Part shown: positions 34,910-43,283 of the stretch, piece by piece
How the letters are laid out: each line of letters begins with the position of its first letter
Numbering within the stretch: position 1 is the first letter of the stretch
NCBI RefSeq assembly: GCF_001633105.1
Contig: NZ_LUKZ01000001.1
Coordinates: forward strand, 151,350-215,349
DNA: 64,000 nt
From: Acidovorax sp. GW101-3H11
Lineage (GTDB): Bacteria; Pseudomonadota; Gammaproteobacteria; Burkholderiales; Burkholderiaceae_C
Reading direction: 5' to 3'
The notes under the pieces: generated by a model
Databases searched by the model: none
The model's input: the letters and a program-made list of their open reading frames with translations, nothing else
What the model was told of the DNA's origin: nothing
Made by a program: the position numbers and the translations under genes

Positions 34910-36253
34910 ATGGCTCTGACACTGGAGGCGGTGGCCGCACTGGCGCCTGACGACGCCTCGGCCAAAGCGGCCAAAGGACTGACATCGGCCGCCAAATGGC
35001 CCACCCTGGGTGCCAACGACCAGACCGTCTGGGGCGAATGCCAGGGCAGCGGCTCCAAGCCCTACCAGACGCAGGTAGACCTGTCGGGCCCCGCATTCAA
35101 ATGCTCCTGCCCCAGCCGCAAGTTCCCCTGCAAACATGGGCTGGCACTGTTGATGCTGCAGGCCCAGAGCCCCACCCTGTTCACCGCCACCGAGGCCCCC
35201 GCCTGGGTGGCCGAATGGGTCGCATCGCGCTCTGAAAAAGCCCAGAAAAAGGAAGAGCGCCAGGCAGAAAAAGCCACCGCCCCTGTAGACGAACAGGCGC
35301 AAGCCCGCCGCGAAGCCCAGCGCTGGCAACGCATCGAAAACGCTGCAGAAGAGCTGCAACGCTGGCTGGGCGACCAGATGCGCCAGGGCCTGGGCGCCCT
35401 CACCAACGAGGTGCTGCAGACCTGGCACACCATGGCCGCGCGCATGGTGGACGCCCAGGCCCCCGGCTTGGCCCAGCGTGTGCGCGCAGCCACACAGGGC
35501 GTGCGCCAGGGCGAGGACTGGCCCGAGCGCACCCTGCACCGCCTGGGCCTGCTGCAACTGGCCTGCGAGGCATTGCAACGCCGCAGCAGCCTCTCGCCAG
35601 AACTGCAGGCTGAGCTGCGGGCCGTGGCGGGTTGGCCGCTGGACAAGGCCGAGGTGCTGGCCAGCGGCGAACAAGTAGAAGATGCCTGGACCGTGCTCGG
35701 CTGCGCCCAGGAAGAGCGCGACGACAAACTCATCGAACGGCGCGTATGGCTGCACGGCCACCGCAGCGGGCGCCGCGCCTGGCTGTGGGACCACGCCTTT
35801 GGCGGCAAAGGGTTTGAGCAGGCCTGGATACCCGGCACCTGCGTGAACGCCACCTTGGCCTACTTCCCCGGCACCACCGGGCTGCGCGCGCAGCCCGTCA
35901 ATGTGCACGGCGCCCCCACGGAGCCCCAGTGGCCCCAGAGCACCGCTGCGGACGAATGGGGTGCCATGGCACGCCGCGCCGCCGCCAGCCCCTGGGTGGG
36001 CTGGCACCCGCTGGTGCTGCCCGATGCCGTGTTGCAGCCCCTGGGCGCGCAGCCCGGCCTGCGCTGCGCAGACCGCTGGCTGCCGCTGCAGATGCCCGGC
36101 GACGACCTCTGGGTGCTGAACGCCGTGTCGGGCGGGAACCCGATCACGGTGGCGGGGGAATGGGATGGGCAGACCTTCGCCCCTCTCACCGCATGGCACC
36201 CGCACCCGCCCCAACCATCCGCCGCCCCCGCGTGGCAAAGGAGCCAGGCATGA
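34910..36253 (+). CDS. SWIM zinc-finger protein
   Basis: The 447-residue protein has a SWIM zinc-binding motif at C65-x-C67-x6-C74-x-H76 (CSCPSRKFPCKH) preceded by the family stretch WGECQGSG. The remainder is alpha-helical with a Lys/Glu-rich linker near residues 105-140 and no known catalytic motif. SWIM domains usually bind DNA or protein. ATG 34910 is chosen because it gives the family start MALTLEAVAALAPD; ATG 34898 is also possible. It is the first gene of a five-gene set (SWIM, DUF5691, MoxR, DUF5682, vWA), and its last codon overlaps the next start (ATGA). The process it serves is unknown. Confidence 0.85.
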   Translation: MALTLEAVAALAPDDASAKAAKGLTSAAKWPTLGANDQTVWGECQGSGSKPYQTQVDLSGPAFKCSCPSRKFPCKHGLALLMLQAQSPTLFTATEAPAWVAEWVASRSEKAQKKEERQAEKATAPVDEQAQARREAQRWQRIENAAEELQRWLGDQMRQGLGALTNEVLQTWHTMAARMVDAQAPGLAQRVRAATQGVRQGEDWPERTLHRLGLLQLACEALQRRSSLSPELQAELRAVAGWPLDKAEVLASGEQVEDAWTVLGCAQEERDDKLIERRVWLHGHRSGRRAWLWDHAFGGKGFEQAWIPGTCVNATLAYFPGTTGLRAQPVNVHGAPTEPQWPQSTAADEWGAMARRAAASPWVGWHPLVLPDAVLQPLGAQPGLRCADRWLPLQMPGDDLWVLNAVSGGNPITVAGEWDGQTFAPLTAWHPHPPQPSAAPAWQRSQA

Positions 36254-37821
36254 GCAACGCTGTCCACTGGGCGGCCCTGCTGCCTGCCGCCATGGTCGGC
36301 ACCGACCGCCAGCCCCTGGCGGCCACATCCCCGCTGCCTGGCCCGGTGGGTGCGCTGCTGAACGACACGCTCGCCCAGACCCCGGACAGCGCCACAGCCC
36401 TGCTGCGCGCTGCGGGCATCGTGGCCACCTGCAGCCTGGCGGGAGGCAACGGGCTGCACACCGGCGATGCGCCACCGGCCGCCGCAGCCCCGGACCAGCG
36501 CCCACCACTGCATGCCGGGCCTCTGATGGCCCTGCTGCCATGGGTGGTGGCAGAAGGCCCCCCTCGGCTGCACCAGGCCGTGTTTCAGGGCCTGGACCAC
36601 GCTGGCCTGCAACTGCCGCCCCGCTTTTTGCCAGCGGCTTTGGAGCTGGGCCGCCGCTCGGTCGCCCTGCGCCCCTGGCTGGCCCCGGTGCTGGGCGAGC
36701 GCGGCCGCTGGCTGGCTGCGCAGCGTGACGAGTGGCGCTATGCCACTGGCGCCAGCGACACCGCGCCGCCAGAAACACTGTGGAGCGAGGGCAACCTGGA
36801 GCAGCGCAAGGCCTTCTTGCACGCCGAGCGCACCCACAGCCCCGACGCCGCCCGCCAGCGCCTGAGCGACACCCTGGCCGAGCTGCCCGCCCGCGAGCGG
36901 GCCGAGCTGACCGCCGTGCTGGCCCAAGGCCTGGGCCCGGCCGACGAGCCCCTGCTGGACCGCCTGCGGCAAGACCGCAGCCGCGAAGTGCGCAGTGCCG
37001 CGCTGGCCCTGCTGCTGCGCCTGCCCGACGCGGCATTCACCCAGCGCGCCTGCGCCCGCATCGCCGCGCTGCTCAAACATGAACGCGCCCTGCTGCGCAA
37101 GCGCTGGACCATCGACGCCCCCACTGCCCTGCCCGCCGATGCCAAGGCCGACCAGTTGGACACGCCCCGCCCCCAGCACGATGCCCTCGGCGAACGCGCT
37201 TGGTGGCTGTACCAGTGCGTGGGCCAGGTGCCGCTGGCCTGGTGGGAGCAGCACATGGATGTGAGCCCCGCCGACCTGTTGGCCTGGGCCCAGACCACCG
37301 AATGGGCCAAGGCCCTGCTGCGTGGCTGGCGCGATGTGCTGCTCAGCACCGCCAACCCGGCGTGGTGCCATGCCTTTCTGCAGGCACCCGCCGCCGCACG
37401 GCAGTTGAACGACACCGACACCCTGGTGGCCCTGCTGCCCCGCGCCGACCGCGAAGCCTGGTGGCAGCAGCAGCTCCAGCACGGCGCGGCCACGCACCTG
37501 GGCCACTTCGCATCGCAGATGCTCACCGGCTGCCCGGCAGGGGAGACCTTGTCACAGCCGCTGTCCCTGGCGCTTGCCAGCCTGCTGCGCGAGCGCGCTC
37601 AGCACAACACGCTGGCCGATGACTACGGCCTGCGCCACCTGCTGGGCGAGCTGCTGTGCATCCTGCACCCCGACGCGCTGCACCTGCTGGACCCGTGGCC
37701 CCGCCACGCCGACGAAACCCCTTCATTTGCCGCCATCGCGCACGGGCTGACCCAGGTCATCGCCACGCAGCGCGCGCTGGTGCACCTTTCCATCCACTCT
37801 TCTTCCACTGCCACACCATGA
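36250..37821 (+). CDS. DUF5691 family protein
   Basis: The 523-residue protein is found beside SWIM-domain and MoxR genes. It is made of repeated helical units resembling HEAT repeats, for example REVRSAALALLLRLPDAAF around residues 244-262. It has no visible catalytic motif, so a scaffold role is likely. It is coupled by ATGA overlaps to the genes on both sides. Identification rests on the gene order and the general pattern of the sequence rather than on a sharp motif. Confidence 0.7.
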   Translation: MSNAVHWAALLPAAMVGTDRQPLAATSPLPGPVGALLNDTLAQTPDSATALLRAAGIVATCSLAGGNGLHTGDAPPAAAAPDQRPPLHAGPLMALLPWVVAEGPPRLHQAVFQGLDHAGLQLPPRFLPAALELGRRSVALRPWLAPVLGERGRWLAAQRDEWRYATGASDTAPPETLWSEGNLEQRKAFLHAERTHSPDAARQRLSDTLAELPARERAELTAVLAQGLGPADEPLLDRLRQDRSREVRSAALALLLRLPDAAFTQRACARIAALLKHERALLRKRWTIDAPTALPADAKADQLDTPRPQHDALGERAWWLYQCVGQVPLAWWEQHMDVSPADLLAWAQTTEWAKALLRGWRDVLLSTANPAWCHAFLQAPAAARQLNDTDTLVALLPRADREAWWQQQLQHGAATHLGHFASQMLTGCPAGETLSQPLSLALASLLRERAQHNTLADDYGLRHLLGELLCILHPDALHLLDPWPRHADETPSFAAIAHGLTQVIATQRALVHLSIHSSSTATP

Positions 37822-38909
37822 GCCCAACCGCCACCTCCGTGATGCGCCAGCACGCCGAACAACAGTTCGCCGAAGAGCTGGCCGAGCTGAAAAAGGCCGA
37901 CCAGCGCCAGCGGCCCGAGAACTGGGCCCTGTCGCCCTGGGCCGTGGTGCAGTACCTGATGGGGGCCACACTGGACAACGGCTTCCAGGTGAGCGCCAAG
38001 TACATCGGCAGCCCCCGCCTGATGGAAATTGCCGTGGCCACCTTGGCCACCGACCGGGGTCTGCTGCTGTACGGCGTGCCCGGCACCGCCAAGTCGTGGG
38101 TGTCCGAGCATTTGTCCGCTGCCATCAGCGGCGACTCCACTTTGCTGATCCAGGGCACCGCAGGCACCAGCGAAGAACAACTGCGCTACGGCTGGAACTA
38201 CGCGCAGCTGCTGGCCAACGGCCCGTCGGAACAGGCCCTGGTGCCCAGCCCGCTGATGCAGGCCATGCGTGCGGGCAAGATCGCCCGGGTCGAGGAACTC
38301 ACCCGCATCCCCGCCGATGTGCAGGACAGCCTGATCACCGTGCTGTCGGAAAAAACCCTGCCCATCCCGGAGCTGGGCAGCGAGGTGCAGGCCGTGCGCG
38401 GTTTCAGCGTGATTGCCACGGCCAACAACCGCGACAAGGGCGTGAACGAGCTGTCGGCCGCACTCAAGCGCCGCTTCAACACCGTGGTGCTGCCCGTGCC
38501 CGGCAATGAGGACGACGAGGTGGCCATCGTGGTCAAACGCGTTTCGGAAATGGGCCGCGCGCTGCAGCTGCCCGCCGAGCCCCCGGCGCTCAAGGAAGTG
38601 CGCCGCATCGTGCAGATCTTCCGCGAGCTGCGCAGCGGCAAGACCGAGGACGGCAAGACACAGATCAAATCGCCCACGGCCACGCTGTCCACGGCCGAGG
38701 CCATCTCGGTCATCAACAACGGCATGGCGCTGGCCGGGCATTTTGGCGACGGCGTGCTGCGGCCGCTGGACATGGCCTCGGGCCTGATCGGCGCCGTGGT
38801 GAAGGACCCGGTGCAGGACCAGGTGGTGTGGAACGAATACCTGGAAACCGTGGTGAAGGAACGCGCCGAGTGGAAGGACCTGTACCGCGCCTTCCGCGAG
38901 CTGGCTTGA
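37818..38909 (+). CDS. MoxR-type AAA+ ATPase
   Basis: The 363-residue protein has a Walker A variant GVPGTAKS near residues 85-92, a Walker B-like RVEELTRIP near residue 157, and sensor 1 in VIATANNRDKG near residue 200. MoxR ATPases usually work as chaperones with von Willebrand A-domain partners, inserting cofactors or activating other proteins. Such a partner is encoded three genes downstream. The ATG at 37818 overlaps the previous stop codon. The gap to the next gene is 22 bp. Confidence 0.88.
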   Translation: MSPTATSVMRQHAEQQFAEELAELKKADQRQRPENWALSPWAVVQYLMGATLDNGFQVSAKYIGSPRLMEIAVATLATDRGLLLYGVPGTAKSWVSEHLSAAISGDSTLLIQGTAGTSEEQLRYGWNYAQLLANGPSEQALVPSPLMQAMRAGKIARVEELTRIPADVQDSLITVLSEKTLPIPELGSEVQAVRGFSVIATANNRDKGVNELSAALKRRFNTVVLPVPGNEDDEVAIVVKRVSEMGRALQLPAEPPALKEVRRIVQIFRELRSGKTEDGKTQIKSPTATLSTAEAISVINNGMALAGHFGDGVLRPLDMASGLIGAVVKDPVQDQVVWNEYLETVVKERAEWKDLYRAFRELA

Positions 38910-38931
38910 ACGCATTGCTGCCCGCGAGCCG

Positions 38932-41298
38932 ATGAGCGAACCCCACTACTTTGGCGTGCGCCACCACGGGCCCGGCTGCGCGCGCAGCCTGGTGCGCGCG
39001 TTCGAGGCGCTGCAGCCCGACTGCGTGCTGATCGAAGGCCCGCCCGAAGGCGACAGCCTGCTGCCGCTGGTCGTCCACGCCGGCATGCAGCCGCCCGTGG
39101 CGCTGCTCAGCCACGCACCCGACGACACCGGCCTGGCCGTGTACCACCCGTTTGCCGTGTTCTCGCCCGAATGGCAGGCCGCACGGTGGGCCGTTCATGC
39201 CGAGGTGCCCGTGCGCTTTATCGACCTGCCCGTGGCCCACGGCCTGGCCCTGGAAAAGGCCCGGCGCGAAACACTGCAGGCAGAGGATGCCGAAGCCAGC
39301 GGTGTGGGAGAAACGCCGGAAGCCACGACGCCGCCCACCGCCGCCGACAACACCACCGATAGTGCCGCAGACATTGCCGCCGACGACACCAGCGCAGACA
39401 CCACCGAAGCCCCCCACCCCAGCCCCGACGGCGACCCGCTCACCTGGCTGGCCCAGGCCGCAGGCTATGCCGACGGCGAAGCCTGGTGGAACCACATGGT
39501 GGAAGAGCGCGGCGACGGCGAAGAACTGTTTGCCGCCATTGCCGAGGCCATGCTGGCGCTGCGCGCCGAATGGGGCGAGGAGCGCCACCGCAGCCCCGAG
39601 CACGCGCGGCGCGAAGCCCTGCGCGAGGCGCACATGCGCCAGTGCATCCGCGCGGCGCAGAAGGAAGGCTTTGAGCGCATCGCCGTGGTCTGCGGCGCAT
39701 GGCACCTGGGCGGCCTGCAGGGCAGCAAGACCACGGCCAAGGCTGACCAGGCGCTGCTCAAAGGCCTGCCCAAGCTCAAGGTGCAAAGTACCTGGGTGCC
39801 CTGGACCTACCGGCACCTGGCCAGCGCCAGCGGCTACGGTGCGGGCATCGACGCGCCCGGCTGGTACGAACACCTGTGGCTCAGCCACGAAAGCCGCCAG
39901 CCCCGTGCCGTGGGCTGGCTGGCGCGTGTGGCGCGGCTGATGCGCGAGCGCGACCTGGACTGCTCCAGCGCCCACCTGATCGAGGCCACCCGGCTGGCCG
40001 ATGCACTGGCCGCGCTGCGCCAGCGCCCTGCCCCCGGGCTGGAAGAACTGCACGAGGCCAGCCGCACCGTGCTGACCATGGGCGACGAATCGGTGCTGCG
40101 CTTTATCGAAGACGCTCTGGTCATCGGCGACCGCCTGGGCGCCGTGCCGCCCGATGTGCCCACCGTGCCCCTGCAGCGCGATGTGGAGCAGGCGCAGAAA
40201 AGCCTGCGCCTCAAGCCCGAGGCCACGCACAAAACGCTGGACCTGGACCTGCGCAGCGCCAACGACCTGGCCCGCAGCCACCTGCTGCACCGCCTGAACC
40301 TGCTGGACGTGCCCTGGGGCACGCTGGCTAAGGTGGGCCGCTCATCGCGCGGCACCTTCCATGAGGTGTGGAACCTACAGTGGCAGCCCGAGTTTGTGCT
40401 GCGCCTCATCGAGGCCAGCCAGTGGGGCCAGACGCTGGCCCAGGCCGCCACGGCGCGCGCCATCGACCACAGCCAGCGGGCGGACCACCTGGCCGAACTC
40501 TCGCAGCTGGTGGACCGTGTGCTGCTGGCCGACCTGGCCCCGGCCGTGGCCGCCGTCACGCACGCGCTAGAGGGCCGCGCCGCCCTCACCGGCGATGCGC
40601 TGCAGCTGCTGGCGGCCCTGCCGCCGCTGAGTAATGTGTTCCGCTACGGCAACGTGCGCCAGACCGATGCCGCCCAGGTGGGCCATGTGCTCGACAGCCT
40701 GATCGTGCGCGCCGCCATCAGCCTGCCACTGGCCTGCAGCGCGCTGGACGACAACGCCGCCGAAGCCCTGCGCGAAAAGCTGCTGGCTGCCCACGCCGCC
40801 GTGGGCCTGCGCCAGGGAGCCGAGCAAACCGAAGCCTGGCAGCGTGCCCTGGTGCAACTGGCGCGGCAGACCAGCGCGCACGAGTTGCTGCAGGGCGTGG
40901 CCGTGCGCCTGCTGCTGGACGAGGGCGCCTGGTCGGCCGACGAGGTGGCCAGCGCCCTGTCGCTGCACCTGTCGGCTGGCGCCGAGCCCGCGCGTGCCGC
41001 CGCGTGGCTGGATGGTTTTCTGAACCGCAACGCCGTGGTGCTGCTGCACGACGCCCAGGTGTGGCGCCTGGTGGACCAGTGGCTGGCCGGGCTGAACGAG
41101 GAGCACTTTGTGCGCGTGCTACCCCTGGTGCGCCGCACCTTCAGCGCCTTCGGCCCCAGCGAGCGGCGCGACCTGGCGCAGCGCACCAGCCAAGGCGCCC
41201 GCGCCGCGCCCACCGCCACGGCCCGCCCCACCTGGGACGAGGCCCACGCGGCCCTGCCCATCCCGCTGCTGCGCGACATCCTGGGACTGACTGCATGA
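38932..41298 (+). CDS. DUF5682 family protein
   Basis: The 788-residue protein is of unknown activity. Its start carries the striking GVRHHGPGC at residues 8-16, followed by VLIEGPPEGD (about 32-41) and later CGAWHLGGL near residue 255. Conserved His and Glu residues in that order recall the ChaN/TraB/TIKI-type hydrolase core, so a metal-dependent hydrolase is possible; I infer this from motif spacing only. A Thr/Asp/Ala-rich acidic insert occupies about residues 117-165. The rest is helical. It overlaps the downstream vWA gene by ATGA. Confidence 0.75.
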   Translation: MSEPHYFGVRHHGPGCARSLVRAFEALQPDCVLIEGPPEGDSLLPLVVHAGMQPPVALLSHAPDDTGLAVYHPFAVFSPEWQAARWAVHAEVPVRFIDLPVAHGLALEKARRETLQAEDAEASGVGETPEATTPPTAADNTTDSAADIAADDTSADTTEAPHPSPDGDPLTWLAQAAGYADGEAWWNHMVEERGDGEELFAAIAEAMLALRAEWGEERHRSPEHARREALREAHMRQCIRAAQKEGFERIAVVCGAWHLGGLQGSKTTAKADQALLKGLPKLKVQSTWVPWTYRHLASASGYGAGIDAPGWYEHLWLSHESRQPRAVGWLARVARLMRERDLDCSSAHLIEATRLADALAALRQRPAPGLEELHEASRTVLTMGDESVLRFIEDALVIGDRLGAVPPDVPTVPLQRDVEQAQKSLRLKPEATHKTLDLDLRSANDLARSHLLHRLNLLDVPWGTLAKVGRSSRGTFHEVWNLQWQPEFVLRLIEASQWGQTLAQAATARAIDHSQRADHLAELSQLVDRVLLADLAPAVAAVTHALEGRAALTGDALQLLAALPPLSNVFRYGNVRQTDAAQVGHVLDSLIVRAAISLPLACSALDDNAAEALREKLLAAHAAVGLRQGAEQTEAWQRALVQLARQTSAHELLQGVAVRLLLDEGAWSADEVASALSLHLSAGAEPARAAAWLDGFLNRNAVVLLHDAQVWRLVDQWLAGLNEEHFVRVLPLVRRTFSAFGPSERRDLAQRTSQGARAAPTATARPTWDEAHAALPIPLLRDILGLTA

Positions 41299-42536
41299 CT
41301 GCCGATTCCACCGATACCGACACCGCCAACGACACTGACACGGCCCCTATCGCCGCACCGCTTTCGCAAGAAGACCGCCTGCGCCGCTGGCGCCTGGTGC
41401 TGGGCAGCGAGGCCGCCACCCACTGCGGCGCCCTGACCGGCCGCGCGGCCGAGCTGGACCAGGCCCTGGCGGCGCTGTACGAAGCCGACGGCCCCGGCGG
41501 CCTGCAAGCCCGCGAGCGGCGCGGCGGGCGGGGCGGCTCGTCGCCCAGCGTGGCGCGCTGGCTGGGCGACATCCGCAAATACTTTCCCAGCTCGGTGGTG
41601 CAGGTGCTGCAGCGCGACGCCATGGAGCGCCTGAACCTGCGCGACATGCTGCTGCAGCCCGAGATGCTGGAGAGCGTGCAGCCCGACGTGCACCTGGTCG
41701 CCAACCTGATGGCGCTGTCGCACGTCATCCCTGCGGGCACCAAGGACACCGCGCGCATGGTGGTGCGCCGCGTGGTGGACGACCTGATGAAGCGGCTGGA
41801 AGACCCCATGCGCTCGGCCGTGAGCGGCGCGCTGGACCGCAGCCAGCGCAACCGCCGCCCGCGCCACGCCGAGATCGACTGGAACCGCACCATCCGCGCC
41901 AACCTGCGCCACTGGCAGCCCGACCTGCGCACCGTGGTGCCCGAAACCCTGGTGGGCTTTGGCCGCAAGGCGCGCCGCCCCCAGCGCGAGGTGGTGCTGT
42001 GCATCGACCAGAGCGGCTCCATGGCCAACTCGGTGGTCTATGCCAGCATCTTTGGCGCCGTGCTGGCCAGCCTGCCCGCCGTGGCCACCAAGCTGGTGGT
42101 GTTCGACACCGCCATCGTGGACCTGACGGAGCAGCTGGACGACCCGGTGGACGTGCTCTTTGGCGTGCAGCTGGGCGGCGGCACCGACATCAACGGCGCC
42201 GTGGGCTACTGCCAGTCACTCATCAAGGAGCCGCGCAACACTATCTTCGTGCTGATCTCCGACCTGTACGAAGGCGGCGTGGAAGCCAACCTGCTGCGCC
42301 GCGCGGCCGAGCTGGTGGACAGCGGCGTGCAGTTCATCACCCTGCTAGCCTTGAGCGACGAAGGTGCCCCCGCCTACGACCACGCCCTGGCCGCCAAGCT
42401 GGCCGCGCTGGGCGTGCCCTCGTTCGCCTGCACACCCGACGCCTTCCCCCAGCTCATGGCCGCCGCCATCCGCCGCGACGACATCAACGCCTGGGCAGCT
42501 ACCCAGGGCCTGGTGACCAGCGCAAAGGCGCGGTGA
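41295..42536 (+). CDS. von Willebrand factor A-domain protein of the MoxR set
   Basis: The 413-residue protein has a Thr/Asp-rich N-terminus, a helical region (about residues 20-225) and a C-terminal vWA domain. The MIDAS metal site is intact: DQSGS near residue 238, Thr in GGGTD near 297 and Asp in ISDLYEGG near 323. MIDAS-type domains bind Mg2+ and protein ligands, and the usual partner is a MoxR ATPase, which is encoded two genes upstream. The gene starts inside the previous stop codon, so stoichiometric production with DUF5682 is expected. Confidence 0.88.
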   Translation: MTADSTDTDTANDTDTAPIAAPLSQEDRLRRWRLVLGSEAATHCGALTGRAAELDQALAALYEADGPGGLQARERRGGRGGSSPSVARWLGDIRKYFPSSVVQVLQRDAMERLNLRDMLLQPEMLESVQPDVHLVANLMALSHVIPAGTKDTARMVVRRVVDDLMKRLEDPMRSAVSGALDRSQRNRRPRHAEIDWNRTIRANLRHWQPDLRTVVPETLVGFGRKARRPQREVVLCIDQSGSMANSVVYASIFGAVLASLPAVATKLVVFDTAIVDLTEQLDDPVDVLFGVQLGGGTDINGAVGYCQSLIKEPRNTIFVLISDLYEGGVEANLLRRAAELVDSGVQFITLLALSDEGAPAYDHALAAKLAALGVPSFACTPDAFPQLMAAAIRRDDINAWAATQGLVTSAKAR

Positions 42537-42660
42537 AGCCGGGCGGAGCGCGCTGAGGCGCGGTGGGGTGATGCGATGCAATGCGCCGGTGCACGCGCAC
42601 CCCGTGCGCCCACTGCCACCATGCGCCCTGCGAACCAGCGGCGCGGTGCATGTGCCGGAG

Positions 42661-42726
42661 AAATTCAAGCCAAATCGGCCTTCTCCGCGCTCCCATCATG
42701 CCCAAACAGCTATCATTTTTGAAGCA
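42661..42726 (+). repeat. Dispersed short repeat, diverged copy C
   Basis: The segment starts CAAGCCAAATCGGCCTTCTC and ends with CAGCTATCATTTTTGAAGC. It shares the GGCCTTCTCCGCGC part with copy B at 16371-16442 and the CAAGCCAAAT opening with copy D at 58621-58682. It lies in the 246-bp gap before the DUF2946 gene; the rest of the gap shows nothing. Confidence 0.5.
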
Positions 42727-42782
42727 TTCATCACCCCACGGAAGGGCAAAGCCACCACCAGGGCAAGGTATCATCGCGCCCC

Positions 42783-43142
42783 ATGACCGCCCCCCAACGA
42801 ACCTTTGCTGCGCTGCGCCTGTGGGTGCTGGCATGGTTCGTGGCATCGATGGGGGTGGCGATTGCATCGCCGCTGGTGAACCCGCAATCCTTTGAAGTGA
42901 TCTGCTCGGGCACCGGCGCCATCAAGCTGCTGGTGCAGACCGACGATGGCACGGTGGAGATGGGCGCCATGGGCATGGACTGCCCCTTGTGCTCCACCGC
43001 CAGCGCCCCGCCACCGACACCGGTGGCCGCCGTGCTGCCACCCCACCCCCTGGCCCATGCGCTGCAGCCCGTCGAGGCCGCCCGCATCGCGGCCGCCACA
43101 GCCGCTCCACTGCCCGCACGCGGGCCGCCATCCCGCTCTTGA
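42783..43142 (+). CDS. DUF2946 family protein
   Basis: The 119-residue protein begins with a signal or anchor helix (about residues 12-28) and contains the DUF2946-type motif MGMDCPLCSTA (about residues 60-70), whose Met and Cys residues suggest metal, often copper, binding. The C-terminal 40 residues are Pro/Ala-rich. It is followed by a TonB-dependent receptor gene, a common pairing for this family. The function is not established. Confidence 0.7.
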   Translation: MTAPQRTFAALRLWVLAWFVASMGVAIASPLVNPQSFEVICSGTGAIKLLVQTDDGTVEMGAMGMDCPLCSTASAPPPTPVAAVLPPHPLAHALQPVEAARIAAATAAPLPARGPPSRS

Positions 43143-43283
43143 TCTGAAGCCTGTTCGCAGCCCCTGAAACCTGGTGGGCGGGCGCTGCGCGTTTCCTTTT
43201 TCCGTGGCTTTCCAGACGGCGTCGCCCTGCGTGTTCTCCACGCGGGCCTGGCTGCGCTGTCGCTTCAAGACAAGAGCGTTTTC

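Noticed and set aside
33166..35058. 630-codon minus-strand frame over the semialdehyde dehydrogenase gene
   Set aside because: The plus-strand gene has all catalytic residues of aldehyde dehydrogenases; the minus frame is a shadow.
43143..43283. Possible cobalamin riboswitch before the second TonB receptor
   Set aside because: I could not find the B12-box consensus or a consistent fold in this 141-bp gap.
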